The notes under the pieces are model-generated. The model saw only the letters and a program-made list of their open reading frames with translations, had not been told where the DNA came from and did no database searches. This document shows positions 1 through 10,181 of a DNA stretch of 64,000 bases, piece after piece (the stretch's first letter is position 1; each line of letters starts with the position of its first letter). The stretch is taken from assembly GCF_003054245.1 (NCBI RefSeq), contig NZ_QBKR01000012.1, forward strand, positions 53,405-117,404. Reading direction: 5' to 3'. Source of the stretch: Melghirimyces profundicolus. GTDB taxonomy: Bacteria > Bacillota > Bacilli > Thermoactinomycetales > DSM-45169. Both the position numbers and the translations under genes were made by a program.

Positions 1-1
1 A

Positions 2-1273
2 ACCGAAAACAACCGTGGCGTGCTTACGGTTGAGGTGGATGAAAAACAATTTTCCGATGCCTTGGACCGGGCGTTTCGGAAAGTGGTCAAGAAAGTGAAT
101 GTTCCCGGTTTCCGGAAAGGGAAGGTGCCGCGCCCGATCTTTGAAAAGCGCTTCGGGGTGGAGGCCCTTTACCAGGATGCGGTTGAAATTCTGGTGCCGG
201 AAGCTTACCAGGCGGCCGTCGAGGAGACGGAAATCGAACCCGTGGACCAGCCCGAGATCGATATTGAACAGCTGGAAAAAGGCAAGCCCTTTATCTTTAA
301 GGCGACGGTCACGGTGAAACCCGAGGTGAAATTGGGCGAGTACAAAGGCTTGGAAGTACCGGAAAAGGATTTCTCCGTCAAAGAAGAAGACGTGGAAGCC
401 GAGCTGAAAAAAATGCAGGAACGCCAGGGTGAACTGGTGGCCGTGGAAGAAGGTCAGGTGGAAGAGAAAGACCGCGTCATCATCGACTTTGAAGGGTTTG
501 TCGACGGAGAAGCCTTCGAAGGCGGAAAAGCGGAGAAATATACGTTGGAAGTGGGCTCCGGCCAGTTTATCCCCGGGTTTGAAGAGCAGCTCATCGGCAT
601 GAAACCGGGGGAGGAAAAAGAGGTCAAAGTGACCTTCCCCGAGGATTATCACGCGGAAGAACTTGCCGGCAAAGAAGCTGTCTTCAAAGTGAAGCTCCAT
701 GAAATCAAACGGATGCAGCTTCCGGAGCTGGACGACGAATTTGCGCAGGACGTCAGCGAGTTTGACACCCTGGATGAATTGAAAGCCGACATCGAGAATA
801 AACTGAAAGAACAGAAGCGGCAGGAAGAAGAGAATTACAAACGCAACACGCTGGTGGAGAAAGCCGCTGAAAATGCCGAGATCGATTTGCCCGAAGTGAT
901 GATCGAACAGGAAATCGATCACATGCTGCGCCACTTCGAACAACAGTTGCAAATGCAGGGAATCTCGCTGGACCAATACTCCCAGTTCACCGGTCAGGAC
1001 AAATCGGCCATCCGCGATCAGTTTAAGGAAGACGCCGAGAAAAAAGTACGGGCCAACCTGGTGTTGGAAGCCATTGCCTCCGAGGAGAATGTGGAAGTCG
1101 CCGATGAGGAAGTGGAAGAAGAACTGAAAAAATTGGCAGAACAGATGGGACGCGAAAAGGAAGAAATCCGCAAACTCCTGCAAGCCCAAGGCGGAGTGGG
1201 TCAAATCAAGGATGAATTGAAGGTTCGAAAAACGATCGACCTACTTGTATCCAACAGTAAAAATGCGGCATAA
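2..1273 (+). CDS. tig: Trigger factor (5' end outside window)
   Basis: Ribosome-associated chaperone with peptidyl-prolyl isomerase activity that binds nascent chains at the exit tunnel. The reading frame is open from base 2, so the true start lies just upstream; only about ten N-terminal residues are missing. The ribosome-docking signature GFRKGKVPR is near residue 30, followed by the FKBP-type PPIase domain (about residues 150-235, with [13 protein letters not shown]) and the helical C-terminal arms rich in Glu and Lys. It ends in a perfect hairpin terminator. Its position before clpX matches Bacillales. The identification is secure; only the start is unseen. Confidence 0.97.
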   Translation, partial: TENNRGVLTVEVDEKQFSDALDRAFRKVVKKVNVPGFRKGKVPRPIFEKRFGVEALYQDAVEILVPEAYQAAVEETEIEPVDQPEIDIEQLEKGKPFIFKATVTVKPEVKLGEYKGLEVPEKDFSVKEEDVEAELKKMQERQGELVAVEEGQVEEKDRVIIDFEGFVDGEAFEGGKAEKYTLEVGSGQFIPGFEEQLIGMKPGEEKEVKVTFPEDYHAEELAGKEAVFKVKLHEIKRMQLPELDDEFAQDVSEFDTLDELKADIENKLKEQKRQEEENYKRNTLVEKAAENAEIDLPEVMIEQEIDHMLRHFEQQLQMQGISLDQYSQFTGQDKSAIRDQFKEDAEKKVRANLVLEAIASEENVEVADEEVEEELKKLAEQMGREKEEIRKLLQAQGGVGQIKDELKVRKTIDLLVSNSKNAA

Positions 1274-1294
1274 TGAAAATAGGACGATGAAAAA

Positions 1295-1325
1295 CGAGGC
1301 ACGTTTGACGCGTGCCTTGTTTTTA
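1295..1325 (+). terminator. Rho-independent terminator of tig
   Basis: The stem AGGCACG / CGTGCCT with a short loop is followed by TGTTTTT. It sits 20 bases after the tig stop and separates tig from the clpP remnant. Confidence 0.85.
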
Positions 1326-1354
1326 AACATACAATTGGGAAAGGAGGAACCCGA

Positions 1355-1876
1355 TTGAATTTGATCCCCGCGGTTGTGGATTGGACTCACCGGGGGGGAG
1401 CGTGCCTGTGATGGGTATTCCCGGCTGTTGAAGAACCGAATATGCAACGTCGCCATCGCTTAAGCGCCTGTTTCCGGCGGCGGATGATCCGGATCAGAAT
1501 ATGACTCTGTACATATCTCCCCATGGGGCTCCATCACGGCGGGGATGGCGATGGATGACACCATACCATACATAAACGGATGTTTCCCCATTTGCATAGG
1601 GATGGCTGCCAGTATGGGATTATTCCTGCCGGCGGCCGAACCAAAGGGAAACGATTCGCTTTGCCCAACAGCGAGGTGATGATTCACCAACCGCTCGGAG
1701 GTGTGTGCGGCCAAGGCCGCTGATATACACAAAACCCGAAGAAAATCAACCGGATCCTGTCCGAACGAACGGATTAACCGTTTTCCGAAGTGGAATGGGA
1801 TTCGGCCTGCGACTCCTTCAAGGGTGCTCAGGAAGCCAAAGAAACCGGTTGGGTGGACCAAGTGATCACCCGCTAA
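1355..1876 (+). pseudogene. clpP: Decayed clpP (ATP-dependent Clp protease proteolytic subunit)
   Basis: A clpP relic fills the tig-clpX gap. It starts at a TTG behind AAAGGAGG and reads MNLIPAVVDWTHRG, matching the ClpP N-terminus (MNLIPTVIEQTNRG). A +1 slip in the G run at 1392-1398 moves the match to GERACDGYSRLLKNR, which runs to a stop at 1459. After a deletion come [32 protein letters not shown] with [11 protein letters not shown] (catalytic Ser block), then in another frame [17 protein letters not shown] (catalytic His block), [12 protein letters not shown], and finally [17 protein letters not shown] ending at 1876. At least four frame changes and several in-frame stops exclude a working product. 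A functional clpP must lie elsewhere, because ClpX is intact. Confidence 0.9.
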
Positions 1877-1899
1877 AGATTTTGAGAGGGGTGATACGG

Positions 1900-3162
1900 A
1901 TGTTCAAATTCAACGAAGAAAAAGGGCAGCTGAAATGCTCTTTCTGCGGTAAATCACAGGACCAGGTCCGGAAATTGGTGGCTGGTCCCGGGGTGTACAT
2001 CTGCGATGAGTGCATCGAGCTTTGCAACGAAATCGTGGAGGAGGAGCTCGGCGGCGAAGAGGATATCGACCTCCAGAACCTTCCGAAACCCCAGGAGATC
2101 AATGAAATTCTGGACTCCTATGTCATCGGGCAGGAGGACGCAAAGAAATCCCTCTCCGTTGCCGTTTACAACCATTACAAGCGGATCAACTCTTCGCAGA
2201 AGAATGACGATGTGGAGCTTCAGAAGAGTAACATCGTGATGATCGGGCCGACGGGGAGCGGGAAAACCCTTCTTGCCCAGACGATGGCCAAAATCCTGAA
2301 TGTGCCGTTTGCGATTGCCGACGCCACATCCCTGACGGAAGCAGGTTATGTGGGAGAAGATGTGGAGAACATTCTTCTGAAACTGATTCAGGCGGCCGAC
2401 TATGACGTGGAGAAGGCGGAACGCGGGATCATTTACATCGACGAGATCGATAAAGTGGCCCGCAAATCGGAAAACCCCTCCATCACCCGGGACGTATCCG
2501 GCGAGGGGGTTCAACAGGCCCTTCTGAAGATCCTGGAAGGAACCACGGCCAGTGTCCCTCCGCAGGGAGGGCGGAAGCACCCCCATCAGGAATTCATCCA
2601 GATCGACACCAGCAACATCCTCTTTATCTGCGGCGGTGCTTTTGACGGACTGGAGTCCATCATTAAACGCCGGATCGGGAAAAAGGTGATCGGTTTCGGT
2701 TCCGAAAGCAACGCTGCCGATCTGAAACCGGGCGAATATCTGAAGATGGTGCTGCCCGAGGATCTGTTGCGTTTCGGTCTTATCCCGGAATTCGTGGGAC
2801 GTCTTCCGGTCATCTCCACACTGGAGCCCCTGGACCAGGAGGCGTTGGTCAGGATCTTGACCGAACCGAAGAATGCACTTGTCAAGCAGTATCAGAAGCT
2901 GTTGGAGATGGACAATGTCCAGCTTCGTTTTGAGGAGGGCGCTCTGAAAGCCATCGCTGACGAGGCGATCAAACGAAACACAGGAGCCCGCGGCCTCCGG
3001 GCCATCATCGAGTCGATCATGCTGGATGTGATGTTCGACCTTCCGTCGCGGGATGATGTGACGGAATGCGTGGTGACGGAAGCGACGGTTCGGAACAAAG
3101 TGGCGCCCCGACTGACCACCCGGGAAGGCCGGACGGTCAACAAAAAAGAAGAAAGTGCCTGA
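1900..3162 (+). CDS. clpX: ATP-dependent Clp protease ATP-binding subunit ClpX
   Basis: AAA+ unfoldase that feeds substrates into ClpP. The 420-residue protein has the N-terminal zinc-binding domain (C13, C16, C35, C38), Walker A GPTGSGKT, Walker [10 protein letters not shown], the pore and sensor regions, and the ClpP-docking IGF loop (KKVIGFG). The ATG at 1900 is preceded by GAGAGGGG. The open frame extends upstream to 1705, but those codons overlap the clpP relic and show no ClpX similarity. An intact IGF loop implies that the cell still has a ClpP partner. Confidence 0.97.
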   Translation: MFKFNEEKGQLKCSFCGKSQDQVRKLVAGPGVYICDECIELCNEIVEEELGGEEDIDLQNLPKPQEINEILDSYVIGQEDAKKSLSVAVYNHYKRINSSQKNDDVELQKSNIVMIGPTGSGKTLLAQTMAKILNVPFAIADATSLTEAGYVGEDVENILLKLIQAADYDVEKAERGIIYIDEIDKVARKSENPSITRDVSGEGVQQALLKILEGTTASVPPQGGRKHPHQEFIQIDTSNILFICGGAFDGLESIIKRRIGKKVIGFGSESNAADLKPGEYLKMVLPEDLLRFGLIPEFVGRLPVISTLEPLDQEALVRILTEPKNALVKQYQKLLEMDNVQLRFEEGALKAIADEAIKRNTGARGLRAIIESIMLDVMFDLPSRDDVTECVVTEATVRNKVAPRLTTREGRTVNKKEESA

Positions 3163-3167
3163 ATGGA

Positions 3168-3200
3168 AACGCACCCTGAAAAGGGTGCGTTATATTTTTT
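3168..3200 (+). terminator. Rho-independent terminator of clpX
   Basis: The perfect stem AACGCACCCT / AGGGTGCGTT with a 4-base loop is followed by ATATTTTTT, directly after the clpX stop. Confidence 0.9.
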
Positions 3201-3375
3201 GGGTGAAGGCCGGCAGTGCATTCCCTGCCGCACTTGGATCGATTTGTGATAGAATAGCTATTGTGCAATCGGAGATGTTCTTTTGAAATTGGCATATTTT
3301 CCTCATCGTTTTTTTATTAACCGAAAAACGCTTGAACGAATGGGTCGAAAACTTTAAAACGGAGCTGTGGTTTGC

Positions 3376-4503
3376 ATGAGGCAAGTGGAAGTGGTTTCAC
3401 GCGAGGATTATCTTTCATTTATCGAAAAGCAACCTTGGGGCAACTTTATGCAGTATCCGTCTTGGGCTGAAGTGAAAACGGAATGGAAAAACGATCTTCT
3501 CGGTTGGTTTGACGATGAAGGACACATGGTCGGATGCGCTTTGGTTCTGTACCGTAAACTCCCGGGTTTAAATAAATACCTGGCCTACATCCCCCGGGGA
3601 CCGGTCATCGATTGGAATACCAAGCAGTTGCAGGAATGGTTTGAACCCTTCTTCGAATACCTTCGGCGTAAAAACGTGTTCAGCGTCAAAATGGAACCTC
3701 CGGTTGTCCGGGCCAAGTGGAAGACGCCAACGATCAGGAGCTACCTGAAAGAGGTCCGGGCACACGGGTTGAAAGGAAAAACACTCCGGGATTTGGGCCC
3801 CGACGAAGTGGACGGGCATGCCGAATATATCCAGCAGGAGCTGGAACGGATCGGCTGGAAGTTGAAAGAAAGCGAGGGGGGCTTCTCGGCGATTCAACCC
3901 CAGTTCGTTTTCCGCCTTCCCCTGAAGGGCCGCTCACTGGAGGACGTGTTTGCCGGATTCCATACCAATTGGCGGCGCAATGTGAGGAAAGCGGAGAAGC
4001 AAGGCGTCAAAGTGACGGTAGGCGGGGAAGAGGAGCTGCCGGAATTCTATGAACTGCTGAAAGTAACCGCTCAGCGGGACAACTTTGTGGTGCGTAATTA
4101 TTCCTATTTCGAGACGATGTATCGTTCCCTGAAGCGGGAAGACCCGAATCGCATCCAGCTGTACTTGGCAAGATATGACGGTAAGCTCTTGGCCTCCACC
4201 ATCGCCATTCACGCCAACGGCCATACTTGGTATCTCTACGGGGCCAGCGGCAACGAAATGCGCGAGAAGATGCCGAATCATGCCATCCAATGGCGGATGA
4301 TCCAGGATGCGCATGAAATGGGGGCCCACACCTATGATTTCCGCGGAATCAGTCATACGCTGGACGAGTCCAACCCCCTCTACGGTTTGCTCCGCTTCAA
4401 GTTGGGCTTTGGAGGGGAAGCCTGCCAATTGATCGGAGAATGGGACTATCCTCTTCAGCCCCTTCTGCAGTGGGCCTTTGACATGTATATGAAGAAGCGA
4501 TAG
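3376..4503 (+). CDS. FemAB-family peptidoglycan bridge transferase (FemX-like)
   Basis: The 375-residue protein resembles FemX/FemAB aminoacyltransferases, which add amino acids from aminoacyl-tRNA to lipid II to build interpeptide bridges. Two GNAT-like folds are recognisable: an N-terminal half (LAYIPRGPVIDW) and a C-terminal half (GFHTNWRRNVRKAEKQGV ... YLYGASGNEMREKMPNHAIQW ... YDFRGI) typical of the family. The start chosen is the ATG at 3376 behind GGAG at 3361; a GTG at 3367 is possible. It lies 12 bases before the racemase-like gene and is probably cotranscribed with it. The bridge residue added cannot be told from sequence. Confidence 0.85.
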   Translation: MRQVEVVSREDYLSFIEKQPWGNFMQYPSWAEVKTEWKNDLLGWFDDEGHMVGCALVLYRKLPGLNKYLAYIPRGPVIDWNTKQLQEWFEPFFEYLRRKNVFSVKMEPPVVRAKWKTPTIRSYLKEVRAHGLKGKTLRDLGPDEVDGHAEYIQQELERIGWKLKESEGGFSAIQPQFVFRLPLKGRSLEDVFAGFHTNWRRNVRKAEKQGVKVTVGGEEELPEFYELLKVTAQRDNFVVRNYSYFETMYRSLKREDPNRIQLYLARYDGKLLASTIAIHANGHTWYLYGASGNEMREKMPNHAIQWRMIQDAHEMGAHTYDFRGISHTLDESNPLYGLLRFKLGFGGEACQLIGEWDYPLQPLLQWAFDMYMKKR

Positions 4504-4515
4504 AGGTGTTCAACT

Positions 4516-5703
4516 GTGAGTCTTACCTTATACTTGAACCGTCGGGCGTGGCTTTCTCACATGGAAGAAACTGAAAAGCGGTTCCCCGGGTTTATTCCCG
4601 TGATCAAGGGGAATGGATACGGCTTCGGCAACCGTTATCTGGCAGATGAGGTTCTTCAGGCCGGGAAAGAGGACATTGCGGTGGGTACGGTGGATGAGGC
4701 GCGTCAATTGGAGAAAACCCACTCCTTCCGGGAAATGATCGTCCTTACTCCCCTCTTGACCGAACTGAATGTGGCCGACTTGGTTCCGGGTCGTGTCTAT
4801 ACGGTGGGGAGCCGGGAACAGCTCCGCCACCTGGCTGCTTCCTTCGAACGCCTGCTGTCGGACGACAGGCGAGCCTGGACCCAAACAGGAGCCCCTTTCC
4901 GGTTGAACATTCTCATCAAATGCCGCTCTGCCATGAAACGCTACGGCTTCGATCTGCAGGAGGCCGGAAAGGTTTTGGACTGGATCCGGGAAGTGGAATC
5001 CGACCGGGTCCGGATCGAAGTCAAGGGATTGTCCATTCACTTTCCAAAGACGGGCATGGATTTTGCGGCGAAGGAACGGGAGATCGGGAATTGGCTGGAA
5101 GCGGCAAGAAAAGTCGGACTCCCCGCCGGGAGGATGTATGTGAGCCATCTTACACCGGATCAATTTCAAAACCTGACCCGGCAATGGCCCGAAGTGGAGT
5201 TTTCCATGCGTCTCGGCACCGACCTGTGGCTTTCCGACAAATCCTTCATTGAAACCAAGAGCACCGTATTGGACGTCAAAGAGGTGAAACGGGGGGAACG
5301 GTTCGGTTACAAGCAGCTCCGATCCTACCGAAACGGCTGGCTGGTGTGTGTCGCCGGGGGAACGGCCAACGGAGTGGGGCTGGAATCTCCCGCCTCGGCA
5401 AGGGGGTTGAAAGAGCGACTCAAACTGACGGTTTTTTGGATCTTTCACCTGTTTAACTTGCACCTCAGTCCTTTCACATACAAGGGAAAGCGTCTCTGGT
5501 TTGCCGAGCCTCCCCACATGCAGACCAGTGTGCTGTTCTTTCCCTCCGGTTCCCCCGTTCCGGAGGTGGGCGAAGAATTACCGGTCCAACTCCGGATGAC
5601 GACGGCGACGTTTGATCGCCTGGTCACCGACCCGGAAGTGGAGGAGCTTTCGGGCCGCGAGGAACAAGAAGAAAAAGGTAAAGCGTTGAACGCCATTCCT
5701 TAA
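4516..5703 (+). CDS. Alanine-racemase-like PLP enzyme
   Basis: The 395-residue protein belongs to the fold-type III alanine racemase family. The PLP lysine is K31 in PVIKGNGYGFG (compare VVKANAYGHG in Alr). MRLGTDLW replaces the usual VRPGIALYG, and the C-terminal HMQTSVL stretch replaces the usual VSMDQT block, so it is a divergent member. A tyrosine in GERFGYKQ may correspond to the catalytic Tyr of Alr. It starts with GTG. Pairing with the FemX-like gene suggests that it supplies or modifies an amino acid for the cell-wall bridge; that is inference. It could be an amino-acid racemase of other specificity. Confidence 0.75.
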   Translation: MSLTLYLNRRAWLSHMEETEKRFPGFIPVIKGNGYGFGNRYLADEVLQAGKEDIAVGTVDEARQLEKTHSFREMIVLTPLLTELNVADLVPGRVYTVGSREQLRHLAASFERLLSDDRRAWTQTGAPFRLNILIKCRSAMKRYGFDLQEAGKVLDWIREVESDRVRIEVKGLSIHFPKTGMDFAAKEREIGNWLEAARKVGLPAGRMYVSHLTPDQFQNLTRQWPEVEFSMRLGTDLWLSDKSFIETKSTVLDVKEVKRGERFGYKQLRSYRNGWLVCVAGGTANGVGLESPASARGLKERLKLTVFWIFHLFNLHLSPFTYKGKRLWFAEPPHMQTSVLFFPSGSPVPEVGEELPVQLRMTTATFDRLVTDPEVEELSGREEQEEKGKALNAIP

Positions 5704-5712
5704 AACATCCGA

Positions 5713-5763
5713 AAACACCCCGCCGGCGCCCGTTTTGGCGTATCGGCGGGGTGTTTGTGTTTT
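5713..5763 (+). terminator. Rho-independent terminator
   Basis: The long stem AAACACCCCGCC / GGCGGGGTGTTT with an internal GC-rich loop is followed by a T-rich tract. It ends the femX-racemase unit. Confidence 0.85.
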
Positions 5764-5853
5764 GACTATCCCTCCCGGACAGCGGTCATACTAACACCCA
5801 GAATTGGCGGATACCCCTCGGTGCGAAATGAAAGACGGGGAGGAATGGCAGAT

Positions 5854-7539
5854 ATGAACTGGACAGTCTTGATCATGATGTTGCAGGTTTTCTTTTCGGT
5901 CGTCATCGGCCTGTATTTCTGGAACCTGCTGCGCAACCAACAATCCAACCGGTCGGCGGTGGACCGGGAGTCGCGGAAAGAGATGGACAAATTGCGGAAA
6001 ATGCGCAGTGTGTCGCTGACAGAACCGCTTTCCGAAAAAACGAGGCCTTCCTCTTTTGGGGAGATCGTGGGTCAAAAAGAAGGATTGCGGTCACTGAAAG
6101 CGGCTCTGTGCGGGCCCAATCCGCAGCATGTATTGATTTATGGTCCGCCGGGAGTGGGGAAAACCGCCGCAGCTCGCGTCATCCTGGAGGAAGCCAAGAA
6201 AAATCCCCAATCTCCTTTTAACGCGAATTCCACGTTTGTGGAGGTCGACGCCACCACGGCCCGTTTTGACGAGCGAGGGATCGCCGATCCCCTGATCGGG
6301 TCCGTTCACGATCCCATCTATCAGGGAGCGGGGGCGATGGGAATGGCGGGAATTCCCCAACCCAAACCGGGGGCCGTCACCAAAGCGCACGGAGGTTTGT
6401 TGTTCATCGATGAGATCGGGGAACTGCATCCGATTCAGATGAACAAGCTGTTGAAGGTGCTGGAGGACCGAAAGGTTTACTTTGAAAGCGCCTATTACAG
6501 CTCCGAGGATACCAACACCCCCTCTCATATCCACGACATTTTCCAAAACGGCCTCCCGGCGGATTTCCGCATGGTCGGGGCAACCACTCGCACTCCGGAG
6601 GAAATTCCTCCCGCGATCCGCTCCCGTTGCATGGAGATTTATTTCCGGCCGCTCCTGTCAACGGAAGTGGAACGAATCACCCGTCAGGCGATCGATCGCA
6701 TCGGCTTTGACTATGAAGAGAAAGCGGTGGAAGTGATCAAAAAATACGCCACCAACGGCCGGGAAGCGGTCAATATCGTACAGACCGCGGGCGGGATGGC
6801 CCTCACCGAAGGCCGCAAGGAGATCAAGGCTTCCGACGTGGAATGGGTGGTTCACAGCAGTCAGCTCTCTCCCCGACCGGACAAAAAAGTTCCCGATCAA
6901 CCCCAACCGGGATTGGTCAACGGTTTGGCCGTCTATGGGCCCAATATCGGCGCTCTTCTGGAAATCGAAGTCACGGCGACCCCTGCTGCTGAAGGAGAAG
7001 AAGGGTCCATTCGGATCACCGGCATGGTGGATGAAGAGGAGCTGGGGGGACGGCAACGAACCCTCCGGAGAAAAAGCATGGCCCGCAGCTCCGTGGAAAA
7101 TGTGCTCACGGTTCTCCGGCGAACGGATATCGACCCTTATGCCTGTCACTTGCACATCAACTTTCCCGGGGGGGTTCCCCTGGATGGGCCGTCAGCCGGA
7201 ATTGCGATGGCGTCGGCCATCTACTCGGCTATCAAAGGGATCAAGGTGGACAACCGCCTGGCCATGACAGGAGAACTGAGCATTCACGGAAGGGTGAAGC
7301 CCGTCGGCGGGATCGTGGCCAAAGTGGAAGCGGCCATACAAGCCGGCGCCACGAGGGTCCTGATTCCCGAAGAAAATATGCAGACCATCTTCTCGGAGAT
7401 GGAAGGGATTCGGGTCATTCCGGTCCGGCACATGGATGAGGTATTCAAGCTGTTCCCGCTGGAGGCCGCGGAGGAGCAGCAGGAAAGCGCAGTGACCGCT
7501 GCCACGGTGCTGGCGGCAACTCCCTCGCCTGTAACGTGA
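5854..7539 (+). CDS. lonB: ATP-dependent protease LonB
   Basis: Membrane-tethered Lon-type protease, forespore-associated in B. subtilis. The 561-residue protein has an N-terminal membrane segment (VLIMMLQVFFSVVIGLYFW), an AAA+ domain with GPPGVGKT near residue 100 and LLFIDEIGELH, and a C-terminal Lon protease domain with the Ser-Lys dyad S447 (DGPSAGI) and K490 (GGIVAK). The ATG at 5854 is preferred because GGGGAGG lies 9 bases upstream; the ATG at 5845 is too close to that site. The length matches B. subtilis LonB (552). It sits between clpX and lonA as in Bacillus. Confidence 0.95.
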   Translation: MNWTVLIMMLQVFFSVVIGLYFWNLLRNQQSNRSAVDRESRKEMDKLRKMRSVSLTEPLSEKTRPSSFGEIVGQKEGLRSLKAALCGPNPQHVLIYGPPGVGKTAAARVILEEAKKNPQSPFNANSTFVEVDATTARFDERGIADPLIGSVHDPIYQGAGAMGMAGIPQPKPGAVTKAHGGLLFIDEIGELHPIQMNKLLKVLEDRKVYFESAYYSSEDTNTPSHIHDIFQNGLPADFRMVGATTRTPEEIPPAIRSRCMEIYFRPLLSTEVERITRQAIDRIGFDYEEKAVEVIKKYATNGREAVNIVQTAGGMALTEGRKEIKASDVEWVVHSSQLSPRPDKKVPDQPQPGLVNGLAVYGPNIGALLEIEVTATPAAEGEEGSIRITGMVDEEELGGRQRTLRRKSMARSSVENVLTVLRRTDIDPYACHLHINFPGGVPLDGPSAGIAMASAIYSAIKGIKVDNRLAMTGELSIHGRVKPVGGIVAKVEAAIQAGATRVLIPEENMQTIFSEMEGIRVIPVRHMDEVFKLFPLEAAEEQQESAVTAATVLAATPSPVT

Positions 7540-7596
7540 ACCCCCTTCCGGCCGGCGGCACCCCGTCCGTTCCCGGGAGTCGCCGGTTTCCCCCTT

Positions 7597-7733
7597 GAAG
7601 CGTTGTGATTGAATGTTCGTTTCGAGAAAAGGGGGAAGCGTTTACCCAAAAATAGCGACTTTGCTGTCCTGCCCAAGACAGCAGCCGGAGCGGCTTTGGG
7701 TAAATGCTGCCGCTCACTTTTTCACAACGCTTC
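7597..7733 (+). repeat. Intergenic inverted-repeat element, copy 1 (minimal form)
   Basis: This 137-bp element lies between lonB and lon. Its ends are GAAGCGTTGTGA and TCACAACGCTTC, a perfect 12-bp terminal inverted repeat. Inside is a second inverted pair, TTTACCCAAA and TTTGGGTAAA, and a core GCTGTC / GACAGC hairpin, so the element can fold as one interrupted stem. It is flanked by TT on both sides, a possible 2-bp target duplication. No open frame of note is present. It looks like a MITE-type non-autonomous element; five further copies lie in the window. Confidence 0.85.
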
Positions 7734-7754
7734 TTGTCCGGGGTCGGGCTGTCA

Positions 7755-7783
7755 TGGACAAAAGAGAATGAATAAGATAAAAT
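7755..7783 (+). promoter_or_regulatory. SigA-type promoter of lon
   Basis: TGGACA and TAAAAT are separated by 17 bases, each one mismatch from consensus. It lies 56 bases upstream of the lon start and just after repeat copy 1. No CtsR or HrcA operator was seen. Confidence 0.75.
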
Positions 7784-7838
7784 CGTACAAAGCTCGAGGT
7801 TACACGACACCGCTGGAGATGACATCGGAGGTGCATAT

Positions 7839-10181
7839 ATGGCTGTTAAAGAGGAGGGGCGCGTGCTGCCATTGCTTCCCCTTCGCGGCTTATTGGTTTA
7901 TCCCAGTATGGTTTTGCACCTGGATGTTGGCCGCGAACGTTCCGTAAAGGCACTGGAACAAGCCATGGTGGATGATGATCTGATTGTCCTTGCGACACAG
8001 CACGAGATCCAACTCGAGGAGCCGACACCCGAGGATATTTACCGGATGGGTACCATCGCCCGGGTTCGGCAGATGCTCAAACTGCCCAACGGAACCATCC
8101 GGGTTCTGGTGGAAGGGCTTTCCCGCGCCAAGATTCTGGAGTATGAGGAAAACGAATCCTTTTACCAAGTGCGCGTCAGCGAGATCATACAGGAAGATGT
8201 GGACGACATCAACGTGGAAGCGTTGATGCGGTCGGTACTGGACTACTTCGAGCAATACCTTCGTCTCTCGAAAAAGGTGTCCCCCGAAACCTTGTCGGCG
8301 GTGGCGGACATCGACGAACCGGGACGCCTGGCGGATGTGATCGCGTCCCATCTTCCTTTGAAAATCGAAGACAAGCAAACAATCCTGGAAACCTTGGACG
8401 TCCGGGAACGTCTGGAAAAGCTGCTCTCCATCCTGAATGACGAAAGAGAAGTGCTGGAGTTGGAACGAAAGATCTCCCAGCGCGTCAAAAAACAGATGGA
8501 AAAAACGCAGAAGGAATATTATTTGCGGGAGCAGATGAAGGCAATCCAGCGGGAACTCGGTGAAAAAGAAGGCCGGATGGGCGAAGTGGAAGAACTCCGG
8601 GAGCAGCTGGAACAACTGGAAGCTCCCGACGAAGTCAAAGAAAAAGTGGAAAAAGAGCTTCAGCGACTGGAAAAAATACCCACAACTTCCGCCGAAGGGG
8701 GAGTCATCCGCACCTATGTGGAATGGTTGCTGGCCTTGCCATGGCAAAAAGAAACGGAAGACGATCTCGATCTGAAAAAAGCGGAAAAGATTTTGGATGA
8801 GGACCACTACGGGCTGGAAAAAGCCAAGGAACGTGTTCTGGAGTACCTGGCCGTCCAGCAAATGGTGAAAAAATTGAAGGGCCCCATCCTCTGTCTCGTG
8901 GGGCCGCCGGGGGTGGGGAAAACGTCTCTGGGCCGTTCCATCGCACGAGCCTTGGGCCGGAAATTTGTTCGCGTTTCCCTCGGCGGGGTTCGGGATGAAG
9001 CGGAAATCCGGGGTCACCGACGGACTTATGTGGGCGCCATGCCGGGACGGATCATCCAGGGGATTAAAAATGCCGGCACGTCCAATCCGGTGTTCCTTCT
9101 CGACGAGATCGACAAGATGACCATGGACTTTCGGGGGGACCCCGCCTCCGCTTTGCTGGAAGTGCTGGATCCGGAACAAAACCAGAATTTCAGCGATCAC
9201 TACATCGAAATTCCCTACGATCTATCCAAGGTGATGTTCATCACGACCGCCAACACCCTTCACACCATTCCCCAGCCTCTTTTGGACCGGATGGAGACCC
9301 TCTATATCGCCGGCTACACCGAGATTGAAAAAGAGCAGATCGCCAAAGAGTATCTCATCCCCAAACAACTCGAAGAACACGGGTTGTCGAAGGATAAGTT
9401 TCAGATTCACTCCGATGCGGTACTCAAGGTGATCCGCCATTATACGCGGGAAGCCGGGGTCCGGAATTTGGAGCGGACCATCGGCAAGCTGGCCCGTAAA
9501 GCCGCCAGGCAACTGGTTTCCCAGGACAGGAAACGGGTGGTGGTCACGACGAAAAACCTGCCCAAGTTTCTGGGGCCTGAGAAGTTCCGTTACGGGAAAG
9601 TGGAAGAGACCGATCCGGTGGGGGCGGCCACCGGACTGGCCTGGACCGCGGGTGGCGGGGACACCCTGACCATTGAAGTTTCCGTTTTGCCCGGAAAAGG
9701 AAAGCTGACCCTTACCGGGAAACTGGGCGACGTGATGAAAGAGTCGGCCCAAGCGGCCTTCAGTTACATCCGTTCCCGGGCCGGGAAGTTGAACATCGAT
9801 CCCGAATTCAATGAGAAAAACGATATTCACATCCACGTGCCGGAAGGTGCGATCCCGAAAGACGGCCCCTCTGCGGGGATCACCATGGCGACCGCCCTCG
9901 TGTCGGCGCTGACGGAGGTCCCGGTTTCCCGGTATGTGGGTATGACCGGGGAAATCACGCTTCGGGGGAGAGTACTCCCCATCGGGGGTCTGAAGGAAAA
10001 ATCCCTGGCCGCCCACCGGGCGGGACTGACCCACATCCTGGTTCCCAAGGACAACAAAAAGGATCTGGAAGACATCCCGGAGAGCGTGCGCAAGGATCTG
10101 AAGATCACATGGGTAAGCCACATGGATGAAGTATTGAAGCTGGCACTGGTGAGGGATCCCGATGAAGGTCACAAAAGCTGA
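7839..10181 (+). CDS. lon: ATP-dependent protease Lon (LonA)
   Basis: Soluble AAA+ serine protease degrading misfolded and regulatory proteins. The 780-residue protein has the LON substrate-binding domain ([13 protein letters not shown] at the start), a coiled-coil linker around residues 190-270, Walker A GPPGVGKT, Walker [10 protein letters not shown], and the protease domain with S678 (DGPSAGI) and K721 (GGLKEK). GGAG precedes the ATG. The last 20 bases overlap engB, indicating translational coupling in a lon-ysxC operon as in B. subtilis. Confidence 0.98.
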   Translation: MAVKEEGRVLPLLPLRGLLVYPSMVLHLDVGRERSVKALEQAMVDDDLIVLATQHEIQLEEPTPEDIYRMGTIARVRQMLKLPNGTIRVLVEGLSRAKILEYEENESFYQVRVSEIIQEDVDDINVEALMRSVLDYFEQYLRLSKKVSPETLSAVADIDEPGRLADVIASHLPLKIEDKQTILETLDVRERLEKLLSILNDEREVLELERKISQRVKKQMEKTQKEYYLREQMKAIQRELGEKEGRMGEVEELREQLEQLEAPDEVKEKVEKELQRLEKIPTTSAEGGVIRTYVEWLLALPWQKETEDDLDLKKAEKILDEDHYGLEKAKERVLEYLAVQQMVKKLKGPILCLVGPPGVGKTSLGRSIARALGRKFVRVSLGGVRDEAEIRGHRRTYVGAMPGRIIQGIKNAGTSNPVFLLDEIDKMTMDFRGDPASALLEVLDPEQNQNFSDHYIEIPYDLSKVMFITTANTLHTIPQPLLDRMETLYIAGYTEIEKEQIAKEYLIPKQLEEHGLSKDKFQIHSDAVLKVIRHYTREAGVRNLERTIGKLARKAARQLVSQDRKRVVVTTKNLPKFLGPEKFRYGKVEETDPVGAATGLAWTAGGGDTLTIEVSVLPGKGKLTLTGKLGDVMKESAQAAFSYIRSRAGKLNIDPEFNEKNDIHIHVPEGAIPKDGPSAGITMATALVSALTEVPVSRYVGMTGEITLRGRVLPIGGLKEKSLAAHRAGLTHILVPKDNKKDLEDIPESVRKDLKITWVSHMDEVLKLALVRDPDEGHKS

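Noticed and set aside
1705..1899. In-frame extension of clpX upstream to 1705
   Set aside because: The extra codons have no ClpX similarity and overlap the clpP relic, whose homology is in other frames. A ribosome site and the conserved N-terminus place the start at 1900.
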